This document shows positions 47,129 to 58,100 of a DNA stretch of 64,000 nt, one piece after another; positions within the stretch are counted from its first letter, which is position 1; each line of letters starts with the position of its first letter. The notes below the pieces were generated by a model, which worked only from the letters and a program-made list of their open reading frames with translations, was not told the origin of the DNA and ran no database searches. The DNA is from Bombardia bombarda (lineage: Eukaryota; Ascomycota; Sordariomycetes; Sordariales; Lasiosphaeriaceae), in the NCBI GenBank assembly GCA_030512295.1, contig JAULSR010000011.1, forward strand, positions 868,001 through 932,000, read 5' to 3'. Position numbers and translations under genes: made by a program.

Positions 47129-47738
47129 GTCTTTGTCTTTTGCTTCATCGTCGGGTCATCAGGTTGTCAAAGAACCGATTTATAATAGCAAAGCAGACAA
47201 ATAACTACCAACCTACTAATTATTGCAGCAACGCGCGAGTTATTCATGAGCTTATAGGCATATTTGCCAGCTCCCTAGTGACGCCATCTTTCATATCGAG
47301 ATGCCGATAGCACCATAGTTGTTGGAAAACGATAGTACTCTGCTGCAGTAACAGAGGGTGTGTTGTGTTATCGGCCATTCCTTACAAAGAGAGGGACCAG
47401 TCACAACAATCATCATAGAAAAGGAAACTTATTAATCATCCTTGATGCGCCTGTGAGGTATAATACATCGCTGTCCCACCCGCCTCGGCAACATGATGTG
47501 TGTGTGTCCATCACACCTGTAGCCGCCAGATGTATATCGCTGTTTCCTCCAGGTGGTTACACCAAACCAATCCGCTGTTCAGATGCGATCAACAACACGA
47601 TCGATCAAACCCGCTGCCACCGCTACCCATCCATCCATCCCTTTGTCTCGACCGAAATCCTGGTCGTCTTTTTTGAATGCATAACCACCCTGTCTATCTT
47701 GCTGCTGTTTAAAAAAATATAGGGAGTCGTATTGGGGC
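47129..47738. other. Intergenic region, no gene
   Basis: It forms the upstream region of the amidoligase gene and the downstream region of eIF3e. Frames here lack features. The TGTGTGTG at about 47500 is a trivial repeat. Confidence 0.4.
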
Positions 47739-48197
47739 TTAGGGTAGGTCATCTAACCACTGCTTCAATTTCTCACGCCTGAATTCCTTGGCACCTTCAT
47801 TCTCTATATCTTTCAACAACTCTTCTTTCGTCCTGGCAGGAGGAGGCGGAGGCGTTTCGCACCTCTCGTCTACCTGCACCTTGTCTGCCTCTTTGACGGG
47901 GCCCGTTTCAATGCTCACCATGCCCGCCAAGTTGTTCGTCACCGCCACCGTGCCTTTAGTCGCCTCCACTATGTCTTTTGTCGCCTCTGGTATATTCGTT
48001 ATCGCATCTAGTGTAGCCGTCGTCGCCTCCGGTATATCCTTCGTCGCCTCTGGTATATCCTTCGTCGCCTCCGGTATATCCTTCGTCGCCTCTGGTATAT
48101 CCTTCGTCGCCTCTGGTATATCCTTCGCCGTTCCTAGTATATCCTTCGCCGCCTCCGGTAACCAGAGCGACTTCTCTACGAATGGAGCTGGAGTTCT
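47739..48197 (-). other. Open frame following the eIF3e stop, with 7-residue repeats
   Basis: Directly after the TAG of eIF3e (48198-48200), in the same frame and on the same strand, 152 further codons stay open until 47739. They begin RTPAPFVEKSLWLPEAAKD, contain about five perfect IPEATKD units (21-bp tandem repeat, about 48030-48140) and several decayed ones, and end with a non-repetitive charged segment (RTKEELLKDIENEGAKEF, then RREKLKQWLDDLP). Either it is translated by readthrough or an alternative 3' exon, or it is a separate small gene with no clear start, or a chance open frame helped by 3n repeats. eIF3e homologues end where the TAG is, so this part is not needed for the core protein. 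Confidence 0.35.
47973..48165 (+). repeat. 21-bp tandem repeat in the eIF3e 3' flank
   Basis: The unit TCCTTCGTCGCCTCTGGTATA occurs about five times nearly unchanged between 48035 and 48140, with diverged copies on both sides. On the minus strand it reads IPEATKD repeatedly. Confidence 0.85.
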
Positions 48198-49611
48198 CTA
48201 TCTGCCAACAGCCGCACTCAGCACCTGGGTGCGGAAGAAGCCGCCCTTGGTCCGCTCAATAACTTGCTGGTAGACGGAGCTTGGTGGGTGGTTCATGACG
48301 ACTGTGCCCTCCTGATAGTCAATCTTGGCGTCCAGTCTCGTGTCGCGGATCAGGTTGACAATCCACTTCTCGGCGTCCTCCTTGTTGAGCCCCAACCGGG
48401 CGCTCAGATCCTTGAGCGCAATACGCGCGTGGATCTTGCAGTAGCTCTCGAAGATGAGATGTCTCGCCGAGTCGACAAAGTCGTCGGCGTGGGCGAGCAG
48501 GAAGAAGTCGCTGCGGAGAACCTCCTCAGCCAGCACAAGCTGCTGTTGCGCCTCCTCAAAGTCGAAGTCGATGCACAGGGCGTAGACAAACTTGGTGATT
48601 GGGTCCTGGTACTCGTACCACTCCTGCTTGACAATCCGGACAATATCCTTCATCTGCTTCTGTTGAATGCCGACGTTCTTTGTCCGGCCGCGGCTGGTGA
48701 TGACAGCCACGGCGAGGTAGCGGAGGATCCATGGGCAGTTGGCCTGGATGGTGTTGATGTAGTTTGCGTTGAAGAAGAGCTCGAGGAGGGGCTCGCGGGC
48801 CTTGTCGTAGTTGAAGAGCGGGAAGAGGGCCCAGTGGACGAGGGCAGTGCGGTGCTCGAGCTGTGCAAGCGGGTTATTGGCGAGCCTGCCGTCAATGCTC
48901 TCACGGACCTTCTGGATCTCCTCCAGCGCCGACTCCCAGCTCATGATAAGAATCTCGCAAGCCAGTCTACCCCATGTGGCGGAGGCAACCTTGTCGTTGT
49001 CGGTGGAGAGTACACGGAAGCGGTACAGGAGCTCGGTGGCGTCGCCGTAGTTGCCGCAGCTGTATTGGAGGTTACCATAGTCGTAGAGGGCGTCGACCAT
49101 CTCAATTGTGACCTGCCATTTGTCCAAGTTTGTCAGTAGCCACCCGCCATGTCGTTATTCTTTGGCTTCCTTTCAAACCTACCTCGTGCTCGCGCTTAAG
49201 GAACTCCAAGTTGGCAACCTTGTCACTCCGAAGGCTGTTGACGACATCGTCACGTTCCAAGAGCTCGGTGATCTTGCTGGTCTCTTGCTCGTACTTCTCC
49301 AGCTGGCTGAAGACCTTTTGTCTCCTGTCGGCGAATTCGGCAGGGGGCTCCTTGAGGCCCTCGAGCTCGCAGAGGAGGTTGGCGACGTAGTCGGTCATGT
49401 TGGTCTTCTTCAGCAGGGCGTACTTGGCGAGGGTGATCTCGCGCGCCTTCTTCTCATCCTTGACATCTCCAGACTCCTCGTCGACGACCTGGCCGGCGCT
49501 GAACTCCAGCAGGGGGAAGATCAGGTGGCGGTCGAGATGCGGGGCGAGCTTCAACATCAGGTCGTATTCCGCTAGCGAGGCGTCGCCGTTGGCGGTCGGG
49601 TTCGAGGCCAT
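48198..49611 (-). CDS. eIF3e: Eukaryotic translation initiation factor 3 subunit e (Int6)
   Basis: Two exons, 49183-49611 and 48198-49112, give 447 residues, the usual length of eIF3e; the 70-nt intron joins KREHE to [13 protein letters not shown]. Recognisable blocks are [17 protein letters not shown] (the family's N-terminal eIF3e signature), [33 protein letters not shown] and the C-terminal PCI domain ([20 protein letters not shown] and [17 protein letters not shown]). The protein is a PCI-type scaffold subunit of the eIF3 complex on the 40S subunit in the cytoplasm. The N-terminal start at 49611 is supported by conserved residues. It is divergent from IMG2, about 512 bp apart. See the neighbouring entry for the unusual open frame after its stop. 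Confidence 0.96.
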
Positions 49612-50123
49612 GTTTGCGGTGTGACGGGTTGTTCTGGTGTCTAGGTGGTGAAGTGGGTAGACGGCCTCGAAATGCGGCGGTATCGGTGGAATGAACGTCG
49701 AAGTCGCGCTTTTGTTGGCCGGGGGGAGAACAAAAGGCTGGATCACCACTCTAAACGTCCAATTTTCGTGAGGGTATCTATCTTGTGAATCTTTGGTGGG
49801 GTCAAAAATTGGAATCCTTGGACGGATGCAGCGCAGCGCAGACGAGCGAGCCACTCAGTGGCTGACTGGCTGTGGTGCCTACCCCACACCCCTGGGTCGC
49901 CAGCTCGGCTAAGCATTGTTCGATCGGCAATTAGTATGCCCGACACCGGGCTGTCTTTCAAGATTCCCATCCAATCAACCGCCGAGCCTGGCATTGGATC
50001 GCCAAAAGTTTAGAGCAGCAGTCGCGACTTTGGTGCTGAAGCTCGACACAGCCAGGAAGCAGCAGTGCAGCCAGCTTCACCCCACACCCACACCCACACC
50101 CAACCACAACCACAACCACAACA
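49612..50123. promoter_or_regulatory. Shared divergent promoter of eIF3e and IMG2
   Basis: The 512 bp between the two start codons. Just before the IMG2 ATG lies a C/A-rich microsatellite, (CCCACA)n then (ACCACA)n, at about 50079-50122, typical of 5' leaders in filamentous fungi. No TATA box was found. Confidence 0.5.
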
Positions 50124-50800
50124 ATGCTGCTATCAAGGGCGACCCCGTGCATTCGCCAGCTCCTGCAAACCACACCCTCGGCAGCAGCAGTCCTCCCGTC
50201 CTTCTCCCTCTTCGCAACAAGAACGAGATACCTCAGCACCGCCGCCGCCGCCGCCGCTCCCACCACACCCTCCGCCCCATCAGCAGAAGTAACAGCAGCA
50301 CGAGTCTTTGCAACATCCGTCGTCCCCTCCCCGACCGCGACCCCCCGCACCTCGACCCGCAAGACAAAATCCAGACTCCCCCTGCGCAAACCCACGCCGC
50401 CGCCCCCGGCACCACCACCAGAGGACCGCCCGCCGCCGCCCTTCGTCGTCTCACGGACACCCTCCAAGCTCTTCCCCATCTATCACCTCACCAAGCGCGG
50501 CGGCAACCAAAAGCTCACCATCATCAAAAAGGTCGACGGCGACCGCACTGTCTTCACCCACTGGCTGGCGCACGACCTCGGGCTGGAGCTGGACAAGATC
50601 ACCATCCTGACGCCTTCTAATAATATTGTCGTCTCTGTAAGCCCGCTCGCCCGCCCCTCACTCGCACTCTCTCTTTTTCATGAAGCTTTTACATTTCAAA
50701 GAGAAAGCACGGCAAGCCCCCTTCCTTTACTGACCCTTTTTCTAACCAGGGACACCGCAAAGGACTCATAGCCGAGTGGCTCGAGAAGTATGGCTTTTAA
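50124..50800 (+). CDS. IMG2: Mitochondrial large ribosomal subunit protein mL49 (Img2)
   Basis: Two exons, 50124-50636 and 50750-50800, give 187 residues; the 113-nt intron has GTAAGC, a CTAAC branch and a CAG acceptor. The N-terminus is an Arg/Ser/Ala-rich mitochondrial presequence (MLLSRATPCIRQLLQTTPSA), followed by an Ala- and Pro-rich linker. The conserved Img2/mL49 domain is at the C-terminus: FVVSRTPSKLFPIYHLTKRG, GNQKLTIIKKVDGD, and after the intron GHRKGLIAEWLEKYGF, the typical end. In yeast, loss of Img2 impairs mitochondrial genome maintenance and respiration. Start and domain are clear. The low-complexity linker (about residues 40-110) is unusually long for the family. Confidence 0.95.
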
Positions 50801-51898
50801 CACGCTACCGCAAAACACGAAAATATTCACAAATTAAACCGTCGGCCCACCCACGAGATCATGCAGTACAGACCAACTGAGGGTATGTGAAGAAAGGGGC
50901 GGGCGGACGGACAGAACACCCCAGGTCCCCAGTTCAGTTCATTCGAAAGAAAGGCGTTCGCTTGCTCGCAATTTGAGAGCAGCAAGAACTCAACACCGGG
51001 AGATATGCACGATGGACATAGAGAGATGCCGCTATACCACCAACTGACTCGTCACGAACTCACTCATCAGTCACCAAAGAGAGAGCTTAATTCACAACAG
51101 TAGCGCGTGACGCTACAAATCGTTGATGGTATTCCAATTAGAGTCGATGGTGGTTTTCAGTTCTTTTGTAAACATAGGGCCATACCATACCATTATAAAA
51201 ATGTAGTTATCAACTGTACAAATAAACCAAACCCAAATGTAGAAACAATGTATACATAAAGAGGCCTGTCCCTGCTTACACCGAGTAGAAATATTTGTAT
51301 CTACAATTACTACCAACCACAACCATGTCTGCCAGTTCAGTTATATCCCCATTCCATTCCCAATCGATGAATTGATTCAATTAGCGACTCGCTCACAACT
51401 ATGCTTGACCACACACAGACGGAAGAATGAACAAGACAAGAAAATGGCCGGCTAGGAGTGTAATAGGTAAGGATACAAAACAAAAGCAAAAGCAAGCCCC
51501 AAGAAAGAAAAAAGGACGCGCGAGGCATATACCATTTGGAATACAACATGCAACAACAAGACTATACTCAAGCTAAAAAAAACCCGCCAGACCCAACCAA
51601 TGCGCCTCCAACGTAGTTGTTCATCCAGTTTGATCGAATACCACCAACAGTGGGTGCTGCTCCTTTATCCCAAGCTATTTTTCTCTTTCGCTTCATCACT
51701 TCTTGACTGACCATCCAATATAGTAACCATTCAAAAGCCTGCTGTCCGGCGAGCGCTCTCATTCATCGCGCACACACACCCACACAACATCTCATCGTGT
51801 CAAACAATCTCAGAACCGAATACCAGATCCAATCAGCTCTGTATCTCGCATTCGACTCAGCTTGTTCATGTCATTCCACAGGCCGGGTGCATACATGC
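50801..51898. other. Convergent intergenic region of IMG2 and SWI1
   Basis: About 1.1 kb holds only the two 3' flanks. A-rich and AT-rich blocks are present. No gene, RNA or mobile element was recognised. Confidence 0.5.
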
Positions 51899-54800
51899 TC
51901 AATCCTCAAGAGCCGCATAGGCCACGAGGTCTGCCAGCATGCCCTCCTTACTCCACTCCGGAGCATGCATCTGCAGCGCACCCAGAAGGCTGTCCCTGCC
52001 AGGAAGTACGTTAGGCGGTATGCTGTTCTCGCCCGTAGGGTGGTTGGGATCCCGTGCCTTCTCGCTTAGCCGTCTCAACATGCTCACGGCAAGACCCACA
52101 ATGTACACGAGCTCAGAGTCCTTTCTTGTTTGACTTCTTGGCTGGCCACCGCCGGGCCTGGTCGGTTGTCCCTCAAACTGGGCACTGAGCTGGCGGACAA
52201 GGAGAAAGAGGTTCTGGGCAAAGCCATTGCCCGAGGCGAGCCAAGCACGAGTGACGCCGCTCTCGTAGCCGGGTGCCAGTGACGCTATGATGTCGGCGGC
52301 CAGGAGGCCCTGCATCAAGAAGGGTTTGCGTGCTTCGACAAGCGAGGGAAAGTGGGACGGCCGGGAGTCCTTGGAGTGCTCCGGGATTGGTGAGATTGCT
52401 AAAGCAAAGGTGCGGGTGAGAAGTTCACAAGGCGGTGATGTATTGACTGCCATGTCGGCGGCAAAGATTGCCATGTAGTGAGTCCTGTTGGGTTCGTCGC
52501 GAGCCAGCAGTTTTGCGAGAGAGTCGACAGCATGCGGAAGATATGGGTGCAAGGCGGGATCATAAGGCGTAAAGAAAAGCCTGTCATCTGCTAATGTCGG
52601 AACCGGCAATGGCGCAAACGCGAGCAAAAACTGAAGAAGACAAAACGCCTGTTCTCGCCCGGGTATTTCCACCGACCTCGCAATGTTGGAGAGCAAAATG
52701 ACAACATCCTTCATAAAATCCAGAGTGTTCAGCTGCGTTCGGAGAAGCATTTCGCGCGTGCCCAAATATCTAATAACGACGCAGAGAAATTTGATGACAG
52801 TGTCATCAGCGAGGCATGGCTGATTTTCCTCCATGAAGGATAGGTTTCTAAGGATAGTGGTGATACCTATTAGACGGTCCACAGCGCGGTCAAGATCGTA
52901 GGCTTGGGACCCAAAGAGGGGAACGCTGCGTAATGCAAGCTTCTCGATTTTGCATGCTCGAACGACATCCTCGTACGACGAGATGGTAACCTCATTGGAC
53001 GCTTCCTCGGAATTTTCGGCCAGGAGATCGACTTGCTCTTCAGCACATTCCACGAGACTATCCACCAAATCCTCGCAATGTCGGAGATCAAGTCGGAGAG
53101 CATGATATTTGACGTCTTCTAGTATTGCCGAGAGTGTTCCCAAGGTGTCGAGAGCAAGACGGACCTCGCCGTGTATGCCGCTTTGAATCATCCTCGTAAG
53201 CGCGTGGATGTCAATATTGCCCAAATCTTCAACCGGCGGGACATCCGGTCTGTACTTTGACAAGTCGGCAGCAAACTTCTCGACCGCCTTGAAATTGACC
53301 CCACCAAAGGTGGTAAGCTCCTGAGAGCATGGCATGTACTGCTCGGGGTCTTTGGCAAACGGTGCGGGAAATCGCAATGAAGCAACCGCCTCGTCCGGGA
53401 CCCCTTGGTGCTCGGGGTGAGCAGAGCCAGGCAGTGACAATGACCCTGCTTTGCTCTGTGCAGGAGATGTTAATGGAAACTCGTCGGCTGTGGGAGTTGG
53501 TTGCACGCTCCTCGATAAACTATTTCGCGAATGTCCCTGAGCAGAGGTCGCTTGTTGCGAGTTGTGAGGGTGATGCGGGCTTGGAAACCCGTTGACGCTA
53601 GCCTGCTGAATGGTCTGTGGCTTGATCGGAGACGACATCTGGCCATGTTGAAGCTGAGCCTGCTGGCCTGGTTGCATCATCTGGGAAGGCTGCATTTGCC
53701 CTGGGGGCATGACTTTCGTTGGCGTGCCTTGCTGCATATTAGGTGTGTTCGACATCCCTGCTTGCTGCGCTTTCATCCTGTGCTGGTTCGTAAACTCTTC
53801 AAATTTCAACAAGTTCCGCTCGTAAATGTTTCGAATTTGTACCGGCGCGTTAGGTACCTGGTTTGGAGGGAAACCCAGCGCGTGTGAAACCTGCGGCCAG
53901 CCTTGAGATTGTGTAACAATGCGGTACCCGGCGAACTTATGGTAGACGAGTTGGAAAAGGTGGACTAGTTGAATAGGACGACCCTCGACCACGGGATTAG
54001 GGTCAAACGGCCAATTCTTGGAGTTCATGAATGCCGTCAAGTTCTTCATGAATTGTTCAGGACCCCCTTGAGCCCTTGCCATAGCTTGGTGCTGTGGCAT
54101 TCCCTGCTGAGGTCTCATGGCGCCTGGAGGCATCTGCCCGTTGGGCATGCCTTGTCTTGCGGCCATCATGTTTCGAGCTTGGGCTTGGGCTTGAGCCTGG
54201 GCCTGGGCTTGCGCCTGGGCTTGATTTAAGGACGCTTGAGGTTGTATCATGTTCTGCGCGCCACCCATGTGCTGCTGCATTTGCATGTTGGATCGAGCCT
54301 GCTGTTGAAGCTGCATCTGATATATCAACCGTTGTTGATCAAGCGGGGTCTGTGCCTGCGCCATCTGTTGAGCAAACATTTGATTTTGCATCTGACCAGC
54401 CATCTGGCTGGACATTTGGCCGTGGAGCTGGCGTGGCATTTGTTGTTGCTGTTGTTGCAGCTGCTGCGGCATCTGCCCCATCTGCTGCGCCATCATCTGG
54501 CTGCCCATCACGTTTGGCGTCGGAGACGGCCTTGCTGGTGATTGCGCCGGCGTGAACTGAGGGTTGAAATTTTGCTGGTAGCTATTTTGTTGCATATATG
54601 GCTGTGGCGTACCGCCATGTTCGGACGCTATGGGAGATGCCTGGGGAAATTGTTGCGCAGCAGGCGAGAAGGGATGTGGTGAAGCGGTCGCTACCCTCTG
54701 CGGGACGCTTCCGGGTCGGATTTGATTGCTCATGATGGGCGACGGCGTCGCGTTCGCGGAGCCATTTGGCTGGAGGTGTGGATACGGCGACGGTTGGCCC

Positions 54801-55183
54801 GATGACTGTTGCGGCATGCCTGGCTGTTGGAAGCCGGCGAATGGCGACTGCTGTGGTGTTTCGGCGCGTGAAGTCGGAAGCATACCAGGCGCTGGTCGCG
54901 GCGACTGGCCTAAGCTATCTTCGCGCGCCCTCGGTCTCTTTGATGGGACGACCGAGTTGGTCTGATACATCGGGTTGGGAAATGAAGGCGATGCATTGCG
55001 CATAGGGCCATTGGGCATAATCATCTGCGGCTGGTTCGCGAATTGCGGATTGAACTGGGCCGAATTGGCCATAAAGGCGGACGGATCCATCATGGCCCCG
55101 GCAACAGAAGAAGGGTCGTTGATGTGAGGGAAGCCGTTGCCATTGTGGTTCTGGACTGCGGCTTCGTTGATCCAGGAGCTCAT
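51899..55183 (-). CDS. SWI1: SWI/SNF chromatin-remodelling subunit Swi1 (ARID domain)
   Basis: A single exon of 1094 residues on the minus strand. The first 370 residues are disordered and Gln/Met/Pro-rich (long QQ and QAQAQA tracts, encoded by repeats near 54170-54230). The ARID DNA-binding domain follows at about 374-465 (QFMKNLTAFMNSKNWPFDPN to YHKFAGYRIV and GWPQVSHALGF, then IYERNLLKFEEF). The C-terminal half (about 600-1090) is a helical repeat region as in other fungal Swi1 proteins. The protein is a DNA-binding subunit of the SWI/SNF remodeller in the nucleus. The start is supported by MSSWINEAAVQNHNG, a conserved N-terminal motif. A short Ser/Pro/Gln linker at 480-590 is probably disordered. 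No intron is required. Confidence 0.92.
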   Translation of the reverse strand: MSSWINEAAVQNHNGNGFPHINDPSSVAGAMMDPSAFMANSAQFNPQFANQPQMIMPNGPMRNASPSFPNPMYQTNSVVPSKRPRAREDSLGQSPRPAPGMLPTSRAETPQQSPFAGFQQPGMPQQSSGQPSPYPHLQPNGSANATPSPIMSNQIRPGSVPQRVATASPHPFSPAAQQFPQASPIASEHGGTPQPYMQQNSYQQNFNPQFTPAQSPARPSPTPNVMGSQMMAQQMGQMPQQLQQQQQQMPRQLHGQMSSQMAGQMQNQMFAQQMAQAQTPLDQQRLIYQMQLQQQARSNMQMQQHMGGAQNMIQPQASLNQAQAQAQAQAQAQAQARNMMAARQGMPNGQMPPGAMRPQQGMPQHQAMARAQGGPEQFMKNLTAFMNSKNWPFDPNPVVEGRPIQLVHLFQLVYHKFAGYRIVTQSQGWPQVSHALGFPPNQVPNAPVQIRNIYERNLLKFEEFTNQHRMKAQQAGMSNTPNMQQGTPTKVMPPGQMQPSQMMQPGQQAQLQHGQMSSPIKPQTIQQASVNGFPSPHHPHNSQQATSAQGHSRNSLSRSVQPTPTADEFPLTSPAQSKAGSLSLPGSAHPEHQGVPDEAVASLRFPAPFAKDPEQYMPCSQELTTFGGVNFKAVEKFAADLSKYRPDVPPVEDLGNIDIHALTRMIQSGIHGEVRLALDTLGTLSAILEDVKYHALRLDLRHCEDLVDSLVECAEEQVDLLAENSEEASNEVTISSYEDVVRACKIEKLALRSVPLFGSQAYDLDRAVDRLIGITTILRNLSFMEENQPCLADDTVIKFLCVVIRYLGTREMLLRTQLNTLDFMKDVVILLSNIARSVEIPGREQAFCLLQFLLAFAPLPVPTLADDRLFFTPYDPALHPYLPHAVDSLAKLLARDEPNRTHYMAIFAADMAVNTSPPCELLTRTFALAISPIPEHSKDSRPSHFPSLVEARKPFLMQGLLAADIIASLAPGYESGVTRAWLASGNGFAQNLFLLVRQLSAQFEGQPTRPGGGQPRSQTRKDSELVYIVGLAVSMLRRLSEKARDPNHPTGENSIPPNVLPGRDSLLGALQMHAPEWSKEGMLADLVAYAALED

Positions 55184-58100
55184 GTCGTGCGGAGGGTGAG
55201 GGCGGCAATAGCAATGGTCGAACCCATCAGATTAATTCCTTGCAACGCCGTCAGCGACAGTGAAAATAGTGCATAATATGATCTACCAATAAAGAATTCG
55301 ATGCAATGGAGATGGGCAGTGACACGGCAGAGGCTTGTCGCGATGGAGCAGTCGCGTCGCGGGTGTGTGAGTAGGCAAAGGCAGTAGCAGTGTGTAGTGG
55401 GTTAATGGGGCAGAGTCGGTTTCTGGCTGGTGCCAGGCGTTGGCGTGCTGAGAGCTGTGCGATCGGGGGGGGGGGGGGGGCTGGGTCCACACCCGAAGCG
55501 AGCAACAAACAGCAAAAAACCAGGGCAGGCCTGCGGAGCGGAGGGAAATTGGGCAGGGAGTGCGGGATAGGGGATCCAAGCCCAGGAAGCACACTGCTCA
55601 GAGTCCAGTGCTGGGCGACTGCAGACTCGTCGCGCCTCTTGGTGTGCAGCACCACTGGCAGCACGTAAACTTAGGTAAGGTAAGGTTACGGAGCAGCAGC
55701 AGCAGCAGCAGCAAGCAGTAGCAGCAAGCCCGACAATGGCCAGCAGCAGACCGAGATGGAACGACCTGAGGTCGGAGGGCGATCGGGCCAAGGAGGACGT
55801 ACTCCGAACTAAGGCAGAGGGCGAAACAGCTGGAGACGAGGGGGGAGGGGTGGGAGCCAGAGGCAGCCAGCCAGGCAGAGCCTAGGCAGCGTGGAGCGAG
55901 CCGCGAGAAAATTTCGCAGGCCAGTCCAGCCCGTCAAAAACCCAGTGTCGCCGACTTCCAGCCAACAATCAGTGCTCGCGCAGACCCGATCGCATCGAAC
56001 AGTGCAGCTCGAGCATCGAAAATCACGAGACCGATGGTATACGGGAACCTAATCGGCAAACCGGGGTGGATAAGGTGGGAAAATGGAGGAACGAAAGGCA
56101 GGTCTTACCTCCGTACCCAAGGCGCGTTGCTTGTCGATGTGTCTGTCCACTGTCCAGTGTGCTGCGACAGAGCACTGAGGTGAGCTGGTTGCTTTTCAGC
56201 CGACCAAATCATCCGTCCGTAAGGGGCTTAGCGCGGGTGGGTCAAACAAGCCACTCCCAACAAATCAGAGACCTTATATCAGAAGATATCTGGAGAAGGG
56301 CCGAGCGAGCCACTTTACCAAGTGCGACTGCTTTTTACCAGTGGGCCCCGACTGAAATGCACGTGCCCGATCTGAAGAGACGGATAGTGTCGGCTTGGTT
56401 ATGTCAGGAACCGACCTTTCCGAATGAAAGGGTTTCTACGAGCCGAGCCATCCTGTGTTGGTGAGCAACTGACTGGGCGATCCAGCGACAAAGGCTGCCA
56501 AGTAGTGCATTATCGTTGCCATTTTGTTTGCCAGAAATTACCGTCGGTTTCCAAACAGTCGGTTTGCAAATCGTGTTCGACTTGTCTAGTAGACCAGGTT
56601 CAAACAGTCAAATATTGCGAGTTCCGATCCTTGGTGATCCATCTGCGGCAATAGACTTTTGCTTCTGCAGGGGCGACGCCAAAACCCCGTGCTGAATAAA
56701 TTGTAATGTTTCTCGTCGTCATGATGAAATGTCGCCCCGACACAACGGTCGAGTAAAAGAACATTGGGACAGAGGCAAGATCAGGAGGACGTGTATACAC
56801 GCAGTCCTGAAAGAAGATCTCGCCGCTCGTGGGTTGATCTTGGATGAACTTGTATGGTGTGAGATGGCTCATCTAGGTCCCAAACTCGATCCGTGTATGA
56901 AGTGAAGGCAATGGATTCGGTGAAGACTAGGTCGGGTTGGCGAAGACTGGTAAGCTGCGCCGATGCCAAAATAGCAGTGCTGCATTCTGACTGCGGGTTG
57001 CTGTCTGGACGGGCGGCGAGAGACGGTGTCGAGGCGCAAGGCGCTGAGAGCGGCCAGCGATTCCGAGGCGCACAATTGTTCCCATTTCGGGAGCCAATGT
57101 TTGGTCTCTGATCTTGTGAAGCGTTCGGTTGTGAATCGCGTATGTACCACGATTCTATTGGCGTTTGAGATGAGTGACTTTGGGCGGCACTTATTCTCAG
57201 CCCCGAATCAGGTAAATCCATCCCATTTCCATTCCCATTCCAAATCGCCAAATGCAGCTGCGTCGACAAGACTTTGGGACCCGGGAGCAGCACTGCTGGC
57301 CGGGTTGTGATGTCCCATGTCAATATCAGAAAGGAAATCCCATGACAGAGAGGATGGGATCGTCTCCCCATATGAAGCGAGCTGCAGGAGATTCGGCTAG
57401 TCGCTTGACCGCTGCATCTGCCTGTCTGCCCCGTCGCTCCCGCTTTGGCTGCACGCCCCACCCCAAGCAGGCTGGTGGTAGGCAGGCAGATCGCCCAAAC
57501 CACCACAGTCGCAGTTGTTGGCTCATGACTGCGAGCTTAGTCGGGTGGGTTCACAGAAAATGCAGAAGATGCATTTATGATTTCTGAGCCTTCCATCTGC
57601 TGCGGTGGAGAATCGTGAATAGCGCATGCAATTGCAAATCGCAATCAGGGCTGTTTTGCTGGCTGGCTCTCAGGTTCTGGCTCTCAGGTTTCGTGAAAGC
57701 CGGGGCTGATTGCTTAGGTCGGTCGGTAGTAGGTTATGTCATCATCTAGCTGGATCACCCATGTGCGTCCACATGGCTTGCTAGGCTTGGGGGAAGGCAT
57801 CCTGGTCGCGCACTTTGGGTCTTTGCGGCCCAGGCGCCATTTCAAATCACCGACAAGCGGGTTTGGGATCTGAAAACCTTCATGGGATTTTTGCTCATCG
57901 TGTGGTTTGTGCTGATAATTGTGCTGGTTGCCATTTTCCTGGGCTTTGTGGTGCGGATGTCGCTGCCAGTGCCGTCTTGTCACTGCCAAAATTCAGGGAC
58001 CGTTTGCACTAAAACCCCTGGGCCGTTTTCCGGGGTAGGAGCGACTTGAAGACTGCTAGCGAAGACCGAAGTAGAACTCGACAGGAGCAGCAACAATCGG

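Noticed and set aside
47788..48273. Plus-strand frame with Val/Ala/Ser/Ile repeats (FVASGIS)
   Set aside because: It is antisense to the 21-bp repeat and the eIF3e end. The minus frame has the charged, non-repetitive end and is in frame with eIF3e.
56781..57506. 241-residue minus-strand frame in the SWI1 upstream region
   Set aside because: It overlaps several other frames of equal length and shows Ser/Arg/Gln-rich low complexity without any domain; probably chance in GC-balanced DNA.
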